IMG/VR virus record: IMGVR_UViG_3300009503_000027
Location: 1-64,000 of that record
Length of the DNA: 64,000 nt
Reading direction: 5' to 3' (one strand)
Source: a virus
Shown one piece after another: positions 32,352 to 41,566 of the stretch. Every line of letters begins with the position of its first letter. The stretch's first letter is position 1. The position numbers were made by a program, and so were the translations under genes. The notes below the pieces were generated by a model. That model had not been told where the DNA came from, made no database searches, and saw only the letters and a program-made list of their open reading frames with translations.

Positions 32352-34996
32352 TGTCCGATACAAGGGCACGGGTTGCCGCACATTTCAGATTGTATGACCT
32401 GCCTCATCCACCATACTCGGTGAAGTATCAGTCCATTGCCTTCTATGAGCGCATCTCAGATATATGGAACCGGGGCACAAGGGATAGACGTGGCTCAGAA
32501 GCGTGTATGAGTTATGTAGATGTTACGGAGATCTTCCCTCTCCATCCTGAAGGTGTTATTGTTGACACCGCCCAAGGCAAGCGCGTGTATGTCCCCGCGG
32601 TCACCTATGTTAGCTCCATTGGTAGCGCATTCCTGACGCCAATCCCCAATGGGGCAGTAAAGATGGACCTATCTTACTTCACCCCTGGTGGTGAGCATGC
32701 TGGCGACTGGATGGATGACGTTCCGTCCTTGCCGGGCGTCAAGAACCGCTGGCTGATCATGCCCAATGGCGATGCCCTTGAGCCGGGGCAATGGAATATA
32801 CTTACTTCTAATTTTACACTGCCCCCCAACCCCACCATCATCTTCCAGTTAGCGATGGCTAACCGCGTCCCCGAAGAGACAGAAGGAGAGGGCGAAGGGG
32901 AGCCCCAGCCGGAAACCCGCGACTTCCAGGGCGTAGTGGTAGACTTTGGCCGTAATGAGCGCCGCTACATTAGGTTGTGGTTTGCCATTGAGGGCGGCAT
33001 TGCTGTGGAGTATTGTGACAATGTGCTCACGTCGGGGCAGGCGGTGTATGTGCAATTAGGTGGGGCAGGTTCGTATTATGCAGAGCTGCCGGCATTAATG
33101 AGTATCAACCGGGGCGAAGCACGCGGCGTACGGATGATGGTACAGATAATGAAAACCGTTGGTGGCATCGCCATCACCACAAACTGGTGGCGCAACTGTA
33201 TCCTCATAAACCTACCCCTGGAGAGCAATGATGACTTTGCCCCGCCACACCTGTGGGGTATACCGTGGCAGATACCGGCATCGCCTATAACATTCATGGG
33301 GAATTGCGGCATCTGGGCGCTGTCATACTTTCCTACTTGGATGCCCCGTGAGGGGGGCACTATTAACGGGCCCGTCCGCAACTGTGCCTATAACTGGGTA
33401 AACAATCCCAATCCGTGGGAGTTTCGTTCCCTCATAATGGTTCCGACAGAGGGGGGCAGTATCACAGTCAGCCCCTGTTTCGACAATTCGGGCAATCCTA
33501 TTCCGGGGCGTGCCACCATCCCATCCGTAGACGGCGGCAGTCCCGATGAGCGCTGGCGTTTCGAGTGGCAGGCGTGTCTGACACCCGCCGAGTGGACCTA
33601 TGGTGAAACCCAACAGTTCAAAACATATACTTCGCCGCATCTTCTATCTGTTACTGCATACAAGCGGGCGTATGTAGAGCAAAACACCTCTACGTATCGC
33701 GACATCACGGCGGACGTCAAGTCGATCAACATAGACGCGGCGGAGAGTGGTGCAGTGACGGGGGAGGTAGAGATAGACCGTAAGCCTTGGGAGGCAATGC
33801 TCAGCAACTGGACACGCTACCGACGCCGGACTGCCCAGCTAGCTCTTTGGTGGACCGACCCGCAGGGCAACCCCGTAGGCCTGGTGCCCGAAGGCCAGTA
33901 CGACTTCGGCGGCATGGCCTCGCGTCCTCAAGCCACCACGGGACGCGGCACTTCACCAATACTTTCCTTCCCTATCGCCGACTATTTGTCGGCATTGGGC
34001 AGCGATAACCGAGTAATAGACATCCCTCCCGGTGATGCCTGGCCCCTCAAAGACTACCTGGAATATATCCTACAGTCGGCGGGCATAGGCCCCGCATTAT
34101 ATACCAGCGAAGATGTCGACAAGGGCCTGGAGGACCTAGGGATAGTGATTCCAGCAGGTGACCTGACTGCCCCCGCCTTCAAGGGCTCAGCCGAAGCTAC
34201 GGTAGCCGGCCTAGTAGACAGCCTGCGCCTCATTGGCCTAGGGGCACGGCTTTGGGTCAACGGCGGCATCGTTACATGGTCATGTCAATATTGTGGCTAC
34301 AAGCGCAGCCCCGATCCGGAAGACCCTCACTTCTGGTACAACCACATTAGTGGAGGCTACCGTAGCCCCGGCTGCCTAGAATTCGATAAGCTACGGGGCA
34401 CACTCTATGAGCCGGGCGATGGATATACTTACGGCTACGATATCGCGGTGTTCTTAGGGATCAAGAATGCTCCCCTGAGCCGGACAACCTCAGGGCTATA
34501 TGGCGATGCCCTCGAACCCTTAGCGTTGCCCGAACTGGACACAGAAGAGAACATATATTCCACCATCAAGACCTATGGGCAGTCCTACTATCTAGGGCAG
34601 GCAGGACAACGCGAAATCAGGGAGTACACCGTCGTTGCTACCAAATGGGACGCCCTCAATAATCCATACTCCGCAGACTATACCGGCCAAGATAAGATTT
34701 TTGCAATTGGTCCTGCCGCATGGCTCAAAGATCCCCGCTGGATCCGCGCCATCACGTTGATGGAATACTACCGCCGGTGCTTTTCTTGGCAACGGCTCAA
34801 TGTGACCATTCCCTTCTGGCCGGGGGCCAAGGTAGGAAGGGTATTCTTAGTGCACGGCGGCAAGGATCTTGGGCTTGACGGTACTCTATGGCGCGTGATA
34901 CGATATAGACACACCTTGCGCGCGGGGGCCAAGGATGTGCGGAGCTATGCTGCAACACAGCTAACAGGTGTCAAAATAGGCCCCCTGACATCGTAG
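32351..34996 (+). CDS. Tail hub / baseplate-like protein with zinc ribbon, 881 aa
   Basis: Start overlaps the previous stop (AATAATG). Beta-rich first 450 residues with an acidic EEtEGEGEGE-type linker near 178. Residues about 455-620 resemble a tail hub domain (ADVKSINIDAAESGAVTGEV). A CQYC...GYRSPGC pair (about 648-679) forms a possible zinc ribbon. It ends in barrel-like strands. Likely the central hub or tail-associated protein; sequence-level family not certain. Confidence 0.55.
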   Translation: MSDTRARVAAHFRLYDLPHPPYSVKYQSIAFYERISDIWNRGTRDRRGSEACMSYVDVTEIFPLHPEGVIVDTAQGKRVYVPAVTYVSSIGSAFLTPIPNGAVKMDLSYFTPGGEHAGDWMDDVPSLPGVKNRWLIMPNGDALEPGQWNILTSNFTLPPNPTIIFQLAMANRVPEETEGEGEGEPQPETRDFQGVVVDFGRNERRYIRLWFAIEGGIAVEYCDNVLTSGQAVYVQLGGAGSYYAELPALMSINRGEARGVRMMVQIMKTVGGIAITTNWWRNCILINLPLESNDDFAPPHLWGIPWQIPASPITFMGNCGIWALSYFPTWMPREGGTINGPVRNCAYNWVNNPNPWEFRSLIMVPTEGGSITVSPCFDNSGNPIPGRATIPSVDGGSPDERWRFEWQACLTPAEWTYGETQQFKTYTSPHLLSVTAYKRAYVEQNTSTYRDITADVKSINIDAAESGAVTGEVEIDRKPWEAMLSNWTRYRRRTAQLALWWTDPQGNPVGLVPEGQYDFGGMASRPQATTGRGTSPILSFPIADYLSALGSDNRVIDIPPGDAWPLKDYLEYILQSAGIGPALYTSEDVDKGLEDLGIVIPAGDLTAPAFKGSAEATVAGLVDSLRLIGLGARLWVNGGIVTWSCQYCGYKRSPDPEDPHFWYNHISGGYRSPGCLEFDKLRGTLYEPGDGYTYGYDIAVFLGIKNAPLSRTTSGLYGDALEPLALPELDTEENIYSTIKTYGQSYYLGQAGQREIREYTVVATKWDALNNPYSADYTGQDKIFAIGPAAWLKDPRWIRAITLMEYYRRCFSWQRLNVTIPFWPGAKVGRVFLVHGGKDLGLDGTLWRVIRYRHTLRAGAKDVRSYAATQLTGVKIGPLTS

Positions 34997-35005
34997 GTGA
35001 GCCAT

Positions 35006-35194
35006 ATGCGATTAGAAGACTGGCTCTTACGGGATCTCCGGCAGCGTATGTACAGGCCTCAGCAGCTAATTGACTTCGAGCGCCGCGACATCAGTCCATA
35101 CATGACACCAGATGCGATACAGCTCATAGATCCGGAAACCAACCAAATATACCCCGACTTCTATGATTTTGGTGGCTATCAGGGGGAAGAGTAG
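35006..35194 (+). CDS. Hypothetical small tail protein, 62 aa
   Basis: ATG 35006 preceded by AGGTGA; a GTG at 34997 is in frame. Helical N-terminus (MRLEDWLLRDLRQRMYRP) and a Tyr/Asp/Pro-rich end. No family recognised. Confidence 0.5.
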   Translation: MRLEDWLLRDLRQRMYRPQQLIDFERRDISPYMTPDAIQLIDPETNQIYPDFYDFGGYQGEE

Positions 35195-35196
35195 CA

Positions 35197-36162
35197 ATGT
35201 CAAGCACAACTGATGGTTTATTGGGGATACCCATCAGCCGGGAAGCGGGCGATGGGGGCATGGCGAGTGACCACAATAAGGATGCCCGATGGCTGAGCAT
35301 TCTTTGCCGGACACTTATTGATGGCCCCCTGGAGCCGGGCTTCATGACAGACTATGCCCCCGAAGTTGACCTGGAGACTGCGCGGATAACACCTGCCACC
35401 CTCAAGGGCTTCGCAGGGGGCGTCCCCATTTACATGACCACAGAGCTAGAGCATGGCGGCACGGCAAGTAGCGGCTCAACAACCTCACTAACCGATCCCA
35501 ACCTTTACGGCGAAACCAACTTCTGGCAAGGGGCCTATATCGTTTTCACTTCAGGGAGCAATGCGGGCACGGCCCGCCAGGTGGCAAGCTATACCCCCTC
35601 CACCCATACCCTCACATGGGCAAACCCTCTACCGACGGCGGTGCAAGCAGGCGATACATATGTTGTAACCTATTTCTACATCAAGGATGCACTCGTTACT
35701 GGTACGCGCTACCTATTCGCAAGCAGCATGCAGAAGTGCATCTACAATCCCAGTGGCACGACCAGTATCTTATATGCCCCCGCCAAGTTTGAAGCACGGG
35801 GCGCAGCTACACCTGCTTCTGGCGAAGTTTACATCGGCAGCATGGAAGTCGCCGAGGGGGCCATCGTAAGCGTCAGCTACGTAGATGCCCAGATGTTGCT
35901 AGCTGCCCATATGGGCCGCTGGGAAACCCTCACCGGAGAAGTAGAGATTACAGAGCTGGGCGGCGATGAGCAGATAGAAGTCGAGATTACTCACGATCCT
36001 CTGATGCTCTTCGGGGGGATTGAAGTATCTGCCCCCCAACCACACAGCGTCACCGTTACACAACACTATCGCAACGACCGGTTCACCATCCTGGTGACGA
36101 ATGGCACGAGCTATCCTGCCTCGTTCACTGTAACGTGGACTCGTTGCGGCAGAACAATATAG
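35197..36162 (+). CDS. Distal tail structural protein, 321 aa
   Basis: Starts 3 nt after the previous gene. Ser/Thr/Gly-rich beta region (about 90-150, GTASSGSTTSLTDPNLYG) with the SGSNAGTARQVASYTPSTHT motif seen in phage fibre and capsid-decoration domains. It ends in Ig-like strands. It is the last virion gene before the glycosylation cassette, so it is a candidate substrate for glycosylation. Confidence 0.55.
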   Translation: MSSTTDGLLGIPISREAGDGGMASDHNKDARWLSILCRTLIDGPLEPGFMTDYAPEVDLETARITPATLKGFAGGVPIYMTTELEHGGTASSGSTTSLTDPNLYGETNFWQGAYIVFTSGSNAGTARQVASYTPSTHTLTWANPLPTAVQAGDTYVVTYFYIKDALVTGTRYLFASSMQKCIYNPSGTTSILYAPAKFEARGAATPASGEVYIGSMEVAEGAIVSVSYVDAQMLLAAHMGRWETLTGEVEITELGGDEQIEVEITHDPLMLFGGIEVSAPQPHSVTVTQHYRNDRFTILVTNGTSYPASFTVTWTRCGRTI

Positions 36163-36176
36163 GAGGTTCGATATAA

Positions 36177-37988
36177 GTGAAGGCCTTGCCTGCACGGCTA
36201 CGGCGACTACCGGCAGGCCGCTCCGCTACTGTCTTCCGGCCCGCGCCGCCTCCCGACACCAGTCCTGATGCTATGGCATCAGGAGGTGCTGTTGCTGTCG
36301 GCTGCTACCCAGGCCTGGGGGATATGTTAGTGGCCTTGCCGGTAGCGTACGCTCTAACAGAAGCAGGCCGCACCGCTACTATCCACATTGTTGAGCCGCA
36401 GGCAGACCATAGGCTAACACGCCCTACTTTGGCAGATCTTCCTGCTCTCCCGCTGGTTTGCCACGATTTTGGCGCAAAGAAGGTAACAGATGTCTGCCGC
36501 GGATGGCACCTTGATGGTAGTCCTTTAGTAGATGACGCCCTGGCCAGTGTAGGTATACACCGTGGCAGCACCCCGCCATATGCTGCCCTCCTAGAACCCC
36601 CCGATGCTGCTGCACGAGTACAAGAACTCGTTGGCAACCGTCCATATGTCCTGGTGGCAATTAGTGGGCATCATCGTAGCAAAGACAAAACATTGACGCC
36701 GGAGCAGATACACCGCATCGTTACAGTTTGTGCGCGGCGGGGCTTGCAGGCAGTGCTTGTGCACTCAGAGCAAGTGGAGGCGTCCTTGGAGGGGCTGCTG
36801 AATCTCTCCGACCAGACAACGATAACTGACCTCATTGCATTGGCAGCGAAAGCCACAGCCGTTGTGGCGCCCGACTGTGGTGTCCTGCACTTAGCAGGCG
36901 CCTATGACCGGCCACTTCTGGGCATCCTAGGCACGACTGTCGCACCGCGACGCCTGCCACCATATGTCCCGCATGTATACCTACGGGGTAGGACTGCTGC
37001 TGATGTATCACCGGACAACATTGAGCGTGGCCTACGGCGGATACTAGATGCCGCCATGCTGATGCCGGTGTGGGCGGTGATACCGGCCTGGCCGTGTGGC
37101 GTCGTGGCAACGGCCCAACGGGTGGCCGAGCCAGTCGGGGGCCGCGTCTGTGACATGGATGAAGTACCGAAGGAGGCCCTTGCCATCGCAGAAGCGCACG
37201 ATGCTCACCTAGTACGTTGGCAGAAATGGCTAGCGCGGCCCGGCGCGACGCTGGTATCCGTCCACGCCGGGGGGCCAGAAATCGCCACTGGCTGGCCCGC
37301 AGCCGTGCGCGGCGTAGGCCTACAGAAGGCCTGGGCTACGATGGGTATCAGCGTAGAGATGGTGCCATTGCCTGCCTGGTGGCCCCCCATAGAGCCCCGC
37401 GCTATACCACAAGGTCAAGTTATCGGCTGGCATGGAATGATACACAAGGCCAAACGCCTAGATACGTTGGTGGCAGCTTTCCGGGAAGTGCGTGCCCACA
37501 TGCCAGGGGCACGGCTACTGCTAGTTGGTTCGCAGCCGCCCTTCGCAGCAAAGGAAGCAGATGAACTAGCAGCGTCGCTGAGCAAGGAGCCGGGCGTTGA
37601 CTTAAAATATCGCCGCGCCTGGTCGGAGAAGGACATACGGGCGGCACTGGCCGAGGCAGATGTGCTAGCCTATACAGATGGTGGTGACCGCGAACAATCT
37701 GCCGCGGCATCCGATGCAACGGGATTGTCGCGGCCTATTATTGTGGGAACAGGGCGTCGGTATGCGGATTTAGCCCCGTGGGGGTGGCAAGTACGCCCCG
37801 AGTCCAGCGAGATCGCCCGCGCTATCATACGAATACTCGCCGATCCGACGGAATATGCCCGCCTATCAGTGCGTGCCTGGCAGGCGGCTTCCTATCGGCG
37901 GCCCGACCTGATAGGTAGACGCCTAGTGGCCCTGGCACGGCAGGCCTGGCTAGACAGGAGCGGAGATTCCGTCAATGACAGCCGATGA
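36177..37988 (+). CDS. Fused GT9-like + GT4-like glycosyltransferase, 603 aa
   Basis: GTG start at 36177 with AGGAGG upstream. Residues about 38-290 are a GT9-like domain (VGCYPGLGDMLVALPVAYAL; VAPDCGVLHLAGAYDRPLLG at 230-249). Residues about 355-590 are a GT4-like GT-B domain (IGWHGMIHKAKRLDTLVAAF, ARLLLVGSQPPF, DVLAYTDGGDREQSAAASDA). A two-domain enzyme could add two different sugars in sequence. First gene of the cassette; ends inside the methyltransferase gene. Confidence 0.75.
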   Translation: MKALPARLRRLPAGRSATVFRPAPPPDTSPDAMASGGAVAVGCYPGLGDMLVALPVAYALTEAGRTATIHIVEPQADHRLTRPTLADLPALPLVCHDFGAKKVTDVCRGWHLDGSPLVDDALASVGIHRGSTPPYAALLEPPDAAARVQELVGNRPYVLVAISGHHRSKDKTLTPEQIHRIVTVCARRGLQAVLVHSEQVEASLEGLLNLSDQTTITDLIALAAKATAVVAPDCGVLHLAGAYDRPLLGILGTTVAPRRLPPYVPHVYLRGRTAADVSPDNIERGLRRILDAAMLMPVWAVIPAWPCGVVATAQRVAEPVGGRVCDMDEVPKEALAIAEAHDAHLVRWQKWLARPGATLVSVHAGGPEIATGWPAAVRGVGLQKAWATMGISVEMVPLPAWWPPIEPRAIPQGQVIGWHGMIHKAKRLDTLVAAFREVRAHMPGARLLLVGSQPPFAAKEADELAASLSKEPGVDLKYRRAWSEKDIRAALAEADVLAYTDGGDREQSAAASDATGLSRPIIVGTGRRYADLAPWGWQVRPESSEIARAIIRILADPTEYARLSVRAWQAASYRRPDLIGRRLVALARQAWLDRSGDSVNDSR

Positions 37989-38634
37989 ACTACTAAAGCA
38001 GCTCTGGCGAGATTGGACACAGGGCATGCCACTGGTGGCAGCATGGCGATTACCCATTGCCACGGCTCCGGAGGATATGTTGCTGTTGTATGAAGCAGCG
38101 GCATCTGCCACCCTCCCAGAGGGGCATATCCTCGAAGTCGGCACCGGCTTGGCCGTCAGTACACTTGCCCTTGCGCGAGGCAATGCCGCACGCAGGCGCG
38201 GGGAGATGGTACTGACGTTGGACACCCTTGTTGAGGCCCGCAAAACTGCCCTAGCCGGAGCAGCCTGCGCACTTTTAGCTATTCACGCGACTGGACGATA
38301 CGGCATTGTATACATGCAAGGTGATACGGCGCATCTGCGCTGGTTAATTGGAGAGCGTAACCGGCGCTTCCGGATAGCATTCATAGATGGCGACCATACA
38401 TACGATGGCCTGGCTAATGACCTGGCTATTGTTGCCCCATTGATGACCAGTGGCGGCGTGATATTCGTGCATGACACTGGTGAGTGGGAAAGGTGGGCAG
38501 ATAAGGAACCAGGATGCTGCCGCTTGTGGAGATCCCTGAGGGAGGCAGGAATGTATGCTGCCCCCGATGGTCGCATTTGGAAGCCCATTGACGTTTCAGC
38601 AGCAATGGGCCGGATGGACCTGATGTCGGAATAG
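37975..38634 (+). CDS. Class I SAM-dependent methyltransferase
   Basis: 219 aa. SAM-binding motif I ILEVGTGLAVST (about 51-62) and the Methyltransf_24 signature FIDGDHTYDGLANDLAIVAP (about 137-156), then GGVIFVHDTGEW. Family members often O-methylate sugars or hydroxylated side chains. It sits between two sugar-enzyme genes, which suggests methyl capping of a glycan. Confidence 0.75.
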   Translation: MTADELLKQLWRDWTQGMPLVAAWRLPIATAPEDMLLLYEAAASATLPEGHILEVGTGLAVSTLALARGNAARRRGEMVLTLDTLVEARKTALAGAACALLAIHATGRYGIVYMQGDTAHLRWLIGERNRRFRIAFIDGDHTYDGLANDLAIVAPLMTSGGVIFVHDTGEWERWADKEPGCCRLWRSLREAGMYAAPDGRIWKPIDVSAAMGRMDLMSE

Positions 38635-38638
38635 AGGA

Positions 38639-38667
38639 TTATCTGCCCCCCGCAATGGGTGTAATAT
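38639..38667 (+). promoter_or_regulatory. Possible promoter before the epimerase-like gene
   Basis: TTATCT, 17-bp spacer, TAATAT (38662-38667), followed by a good SD (GGGAGGA) 7 nt before ATG 38706. This is the only sizeable gap within the cassette. Confidence 0.4.
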
Positions 38668-38705
38668 CAACAGAGCATCATACCACTCCTTGGGAGGAAT
38701 AGAAG

Positions 38706-39755
38706 ATGCTTCACTTAATAATTGACGCCAACAACTGCCTCGGGCGCCACCTGATACCCAACTTATTGGGCTATGGCGAGCACATCATTATCTGGGACAG
38801 CCGCATAACACAGCAAGCACAGGAAAGCCTGCGCATTCTCCCTGGTATCAGGGGCATATATACTGCCCCCATAATTCCCTGCGCTGCAACTGGAGCTACA
38901 TGGCGAGAGCATGGGGAGGATCTGCCACCATTCGCAGGGGTAGATGTGCTATGGTATCTTGCCGCCAGCACTAGCTCCATACCACAGCCAGAAGGCCCGT
39001 CTGAAGCCGCGGATCCCGCCATGCAGGGGACATCCCAGTTCGCCCTCACAGCATTGCAAACTGTGTGGCAGATTGTAGAAATCGCCCTCAACAACAATAT
39101 CCCTAGGATAATCTTCTTCTCGTCAGATGCCGTCTATGGTTCTGCCACCTGCGCAACAGAAGAAGATCGGTTGCGGCCTATGTCGGTATATGGCGCAGTT
39201 GCAGCAGGCAGCGAAATGATACTCCACGCGGCAGCTAGCTACGGCCTCGATGTCACCATATTGCGGCTTGGCAATGTTATAGGCCTGCCACTGCGATACA
39301 AAGGAGAAACGGAACTCCTTGCCCCCGGCATCCTTGGGAGCATCATAGAACAGATACGCCAACATCCTGACCATATTACAATCCGCAACGATGGTACTCC
39401 TCTGAAAAACTACATACATGTGACTGAGGTAGTGGAGGCAGTAATGTATGCCCGCCACGGAGCAAGGTTCAACAATCCTGAGATCTACAACGTTGGCCGG
39501 CCCGATACTGTCAACATCCGGGAAGTGGTGGGGCTTTTCCAGGACATAACAGGCTTGACACCATACGTGCAGTACGGTAGCCAGCCGTACGATTGGCCGG
39601 GCGAACCTTACGAGATAGGATTGGATAACGCTAAGCTGCTCAGTCTTGGCTGGAAGCCACGCTTCAAGAGCAGTACCGGGGCAGTACGCTATGCGATCCA
39701 GGAGTGGTGGCGCATTGAAGGCCGTGATCTTATGCAGCGCGCAAGCAACACATAG
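38706..39755 (+). CDS. NAD-dependent epimerase/dehydratase-like protein, motifs altered
   Basis: 349 aa, extended short-chain dehydrogenase fold (sugar-nucleotide epimerase family). The fold is clear: FFSSDAVYG, the Y162 strand, IRNDGTPLKNYIHVTEVVEA and the C-terminal substrate domain. However, the Rossmann glycine loop is DANNCLGRH instead of TGGAGFIGS, and the catalytic Y-x3-K reads Y162-G-A-V-A, so the Lys is missing. It may bind but not turn over a nucleotide sugar, or use altered chemistry. Confidence 0.75.
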   Translation: MLHLIIDANNCLGRHLIPNLLGYGEHIIIWDSRITQQAQESLRILPGIRGIYTAPIIPCAATGATWREHGEDLPPFAGVDVLWYLAASTSSIPQPEGPSEAADPAMQGTSQFALTALQTVWQIVEIALNNNIPRIIFFSSDAVYGSATCATEEDRLRPMSVYGAVAAGSEMILHAAASYGLDVTILRLGNVIGLPLRYKGETELLAPGILGSIIEQIRQHPDHITIRNDGTPLKNYIHVTEVVEAVMYARHGARFNNPEIYNVGRPDTVNIREVVGLFQDITGLTPYVQYGSQPYDWPGEPYEIGLDNAKLLSLGWKPRFKSSTGAVRYAIQEWWRIEGRDLMQRASNT

Positions 39756-40338
39756 GCTGCTAGCAGAGGTAGCAGGAGTGCCCCTCATAGATTGGCTGTT
39801 GGCCTCCTTGCCGCTGGATAGGAGCAAGCCATGGGGTTGCGAGGCTATTGTGCTTATAGCTGGAAGTGAGTGCACAGAGGTACAGAAATATATTGCCGCC
39901 CACCACGATAGAACGCCCTTTAAGGAAGTGCCCATCAAGGTGCAATACTCAGCAGGCACGAAAGCGGAACAGCTATTGTCGGTACGTGAGGAAGTACTGG
40001 GCACAACGGCACTAATCAATAGCGACGTACTGGCCGAGTTTTCGTGGCATGATTTGTGGCAATTCCATACCAGGAACAAGAATATAATTACCAGTGTCAC
40101 TTGCCGCCACACAGACACAGGCATATACCTGCTAGAGCCGCACTTCCTGGAATATCTTGCCAGGGGCAACAACGATTTCGACCTCGCGGCTTCGCGACTT
40201 TGCATTGCATTCCACAAGTGTGACCAATACATTGACCTGAGTGACCCCGATGGACTTTCTATGCTTGGGCAATATATCGCAGAAGCTATCCATATAGGAG
40301 GTCAACAGGGCAGCGAGGAGCCATGTATACCAAGGTGA
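39715..40338 (+). CDS. Sugar-phosphate nucleotidyltransferase-like protein
   Basis: 207 aa, TTG start at 39715 with AGGAG upstream. N-terminal MKAVILCSAQATHRL and GVPLIDWLLASLPL follow the pattern of glucose/heptose-1-phosphate nucleotidyltransferases. The GG-x-GTRL triphosphate loop and the PKPL lysine are absent. A middle GTTALINSDVLAEF segment matches the metal-binding strand, with Asp present. Probably a divergent or inactive family member. The start is in the 3' end of the epimerase-like gene, so translation is coupled. Confidence 0.6.
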   Translation: MKAVILCSAQATHRLLAEVAGVPLIDWLLASLPLDRSKPWGCEAIVLIAGSECTEVQKYIAAHHDRTPFKEVPIKVQYSAGTKAEQLLSVREEVLGTTALINSDVLAEFSWHDLWQFHTRNKNIITSVTCRHTDTGIYLLEPHFLEYLARGNNDFDLAASRLCIAFHKCDQYIDLSDPDGLSMLGQYIAEAIHIGGQQGSEEPCIPR

Positions 40339-41276
40339 AGCTACGCTACAAGGGGCAGGTTAAAGAAGTCTTCTGCGAAGTACAGAAGACGTGGCGGGAT
40401 ACTGTTTTGGCCTTACCATCGGATTATGTTGCCGCCCGCACGGTAGCTATCAAGCGCGACGGCGGCCTAGGCGATATTGTTATGCTAACGGCGGCAATCC
40501 ATCGCCTAGTGGAACTATATCCCCACTTGGCCGTGGATGTCTACACGAGCGAAGCGTTTATACCGCTCTTGAAGACAGACCCATACATCATGGACGTCCG
40601 GCCCATGAACGAACTGAACAAGTGGGCCTACGATATAGTCCTGAATTGCGTCGGCTTAGTAGAGCGTTCGCGGCACGATACTACTATAGACAGGGTCACG
40701 CTTTTCTCGATGAAGATCTGTGGAGAACCGCCTTCAGAGGGCCCGCTTGTGTTCTTGCCGCCGTACGAAACCGTTGCGGAGGCAGTTCAGCCATTGTTAG
40801 AGATGCAAGAATATCGCGTAGGGATTGCCCCCTGGGCGGCACGCGTGCACAATGACTGGCCCCATACACAGGCACTAGTAGATACTCTGCGCGCCAATGG
40901 GATAACTCCATACCTGATACACAACAATGCACAAAGGATGGCCACAATCGAAGGCGCCATACCGGTGACGCTAGATCTCATCTCTCTTGCCCATTTTCTT
41001 GGGCATCTTAACGTATTGGTGGCAGTAGACTCCGGCGTCCTGCATCTCGCAGCGGCCAATGGCTACAAGCAGCCCTACATCATAGGCCTCTTCGGCATGG
41101 TACACCCACGTCTCCGTATCCGCTGGTACCACAACATAGTAGGCTTGGCAGATGAAAGTCTACAATGCTTCCCATGTAACATGGCACCACAATGTAGTCT
41201 GCCGTCGCCATGTATGGTGAATTTGCGGCCCCAGCAGATCGCTCCAATGATCCTACAAAGGCGTGCAAGATATTAA
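40323..41276 (+). CDS. GT9-family glycosyltransferase (heptosyltransferase-like)
   Basis: 317 aa. IKRDGGLGDIVMLTAAIHRL (43-62) and VAVDSGVLHLAAANG (about 235-250) are the two GT9 signatures. The C-terminus has Cys/Pro-rich QCFPCNMAPQC, echoing the Cys-rich end of the 19543 enzyme. Last gene on the plus strand. It would transfer heptose or a related sugar from a nucleotide donor. Confidence 0.82.
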   Translation: MYTKVKLRYKGQVKEVFCEVQKTWRDTVLALPSDYVAARTVAIKRDGGLGDIVMLTAAIHRLVELYPHLAVDVYTSEAFIPLLKTDPYIMDVRPMNELNKWAYDIVLNCVGLVERSRHDTTIDRVTLFSMKICGEPPSEGPLVFLPPYETVAEAVQPLLEMQEYRVGIAPWAARVHNDWPHTQALVDTLRANGITPYLIHNNAQRMATIEGAIPVTLDLISLAHFLGHLNVLVAVDSGVLHLAAANGYKQPYIIGLFGMVHPRLRIRWYHNIVGLADESLQCFPCNMAPQCSLPSPCMVNLRPQQIAPMILQRRARY

Positions 41277-41370
41277 GGGGAGCTTCTATGGCCGGCTGAC
41301 CACGACCGAGCTGTACCTGAACCTGTCGCCCGAAGACGCCATCCGCGAGTTCATGGAGATTGGCCTTTGA
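41272..41370 (+). pseudogene. Broken 3' end of a tyrosine recombinase-like gene
   Basis: Reading from 41272 to TGA 41370, the last 25 codons encode RLTTTELYLNLSPEDAIREF and a short tail. This resembles the C-terminus of XerC/D-type tyrosine recombinases, including the active-site Tyr, but nothing upstream in frame matches the rest of the family. GC rises sharply at about 41290. It overlaps the end of a convergent gene. It may be a degraded integrase or a captured attachment site in a host recombinase gene. Confidence 0.45.
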
Positions 41371-41566
41371 TAAGGCGTTCATATTCTGGATATTTTTCGG
41401 GCCAGGCAGGCAAAACTGCCTCCTCAAAGTAGGAGCACCGCTTTCCGGTAAAAATGTAGCAAGGATGCCCCCAAACGCAGCTCCTGCCAACCCAATTGGC
41501 ACACTCCTCGCGCACTAGCTGCCCTATTTTCATAGTTCTTGGGAAGGATTTCCTTATTTTAGCCAT
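41351..41566 (-). CDS. Cysteine-rich small protein, 71 aa
   Basis: ATG 41566 (MAKIRKSFPRT), overlapping the end of the upstream gene. GGAGGGT lies about 9 nt upstream. Four cysteines in CANWVGRSCVWGHPCYIFTG and RCSYF suggest a small zinc site. Last gene of the minus-strand arm and convergent with the cassette. No named family. Confidence 0.6.
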   Translation of the reverse strand: MAKIRKSFPRTMKIGQLVREECANWVGRSCVWGHPCYIFTGKRCSYFEEAVLPAWPEKYPEYERLIKGQSP

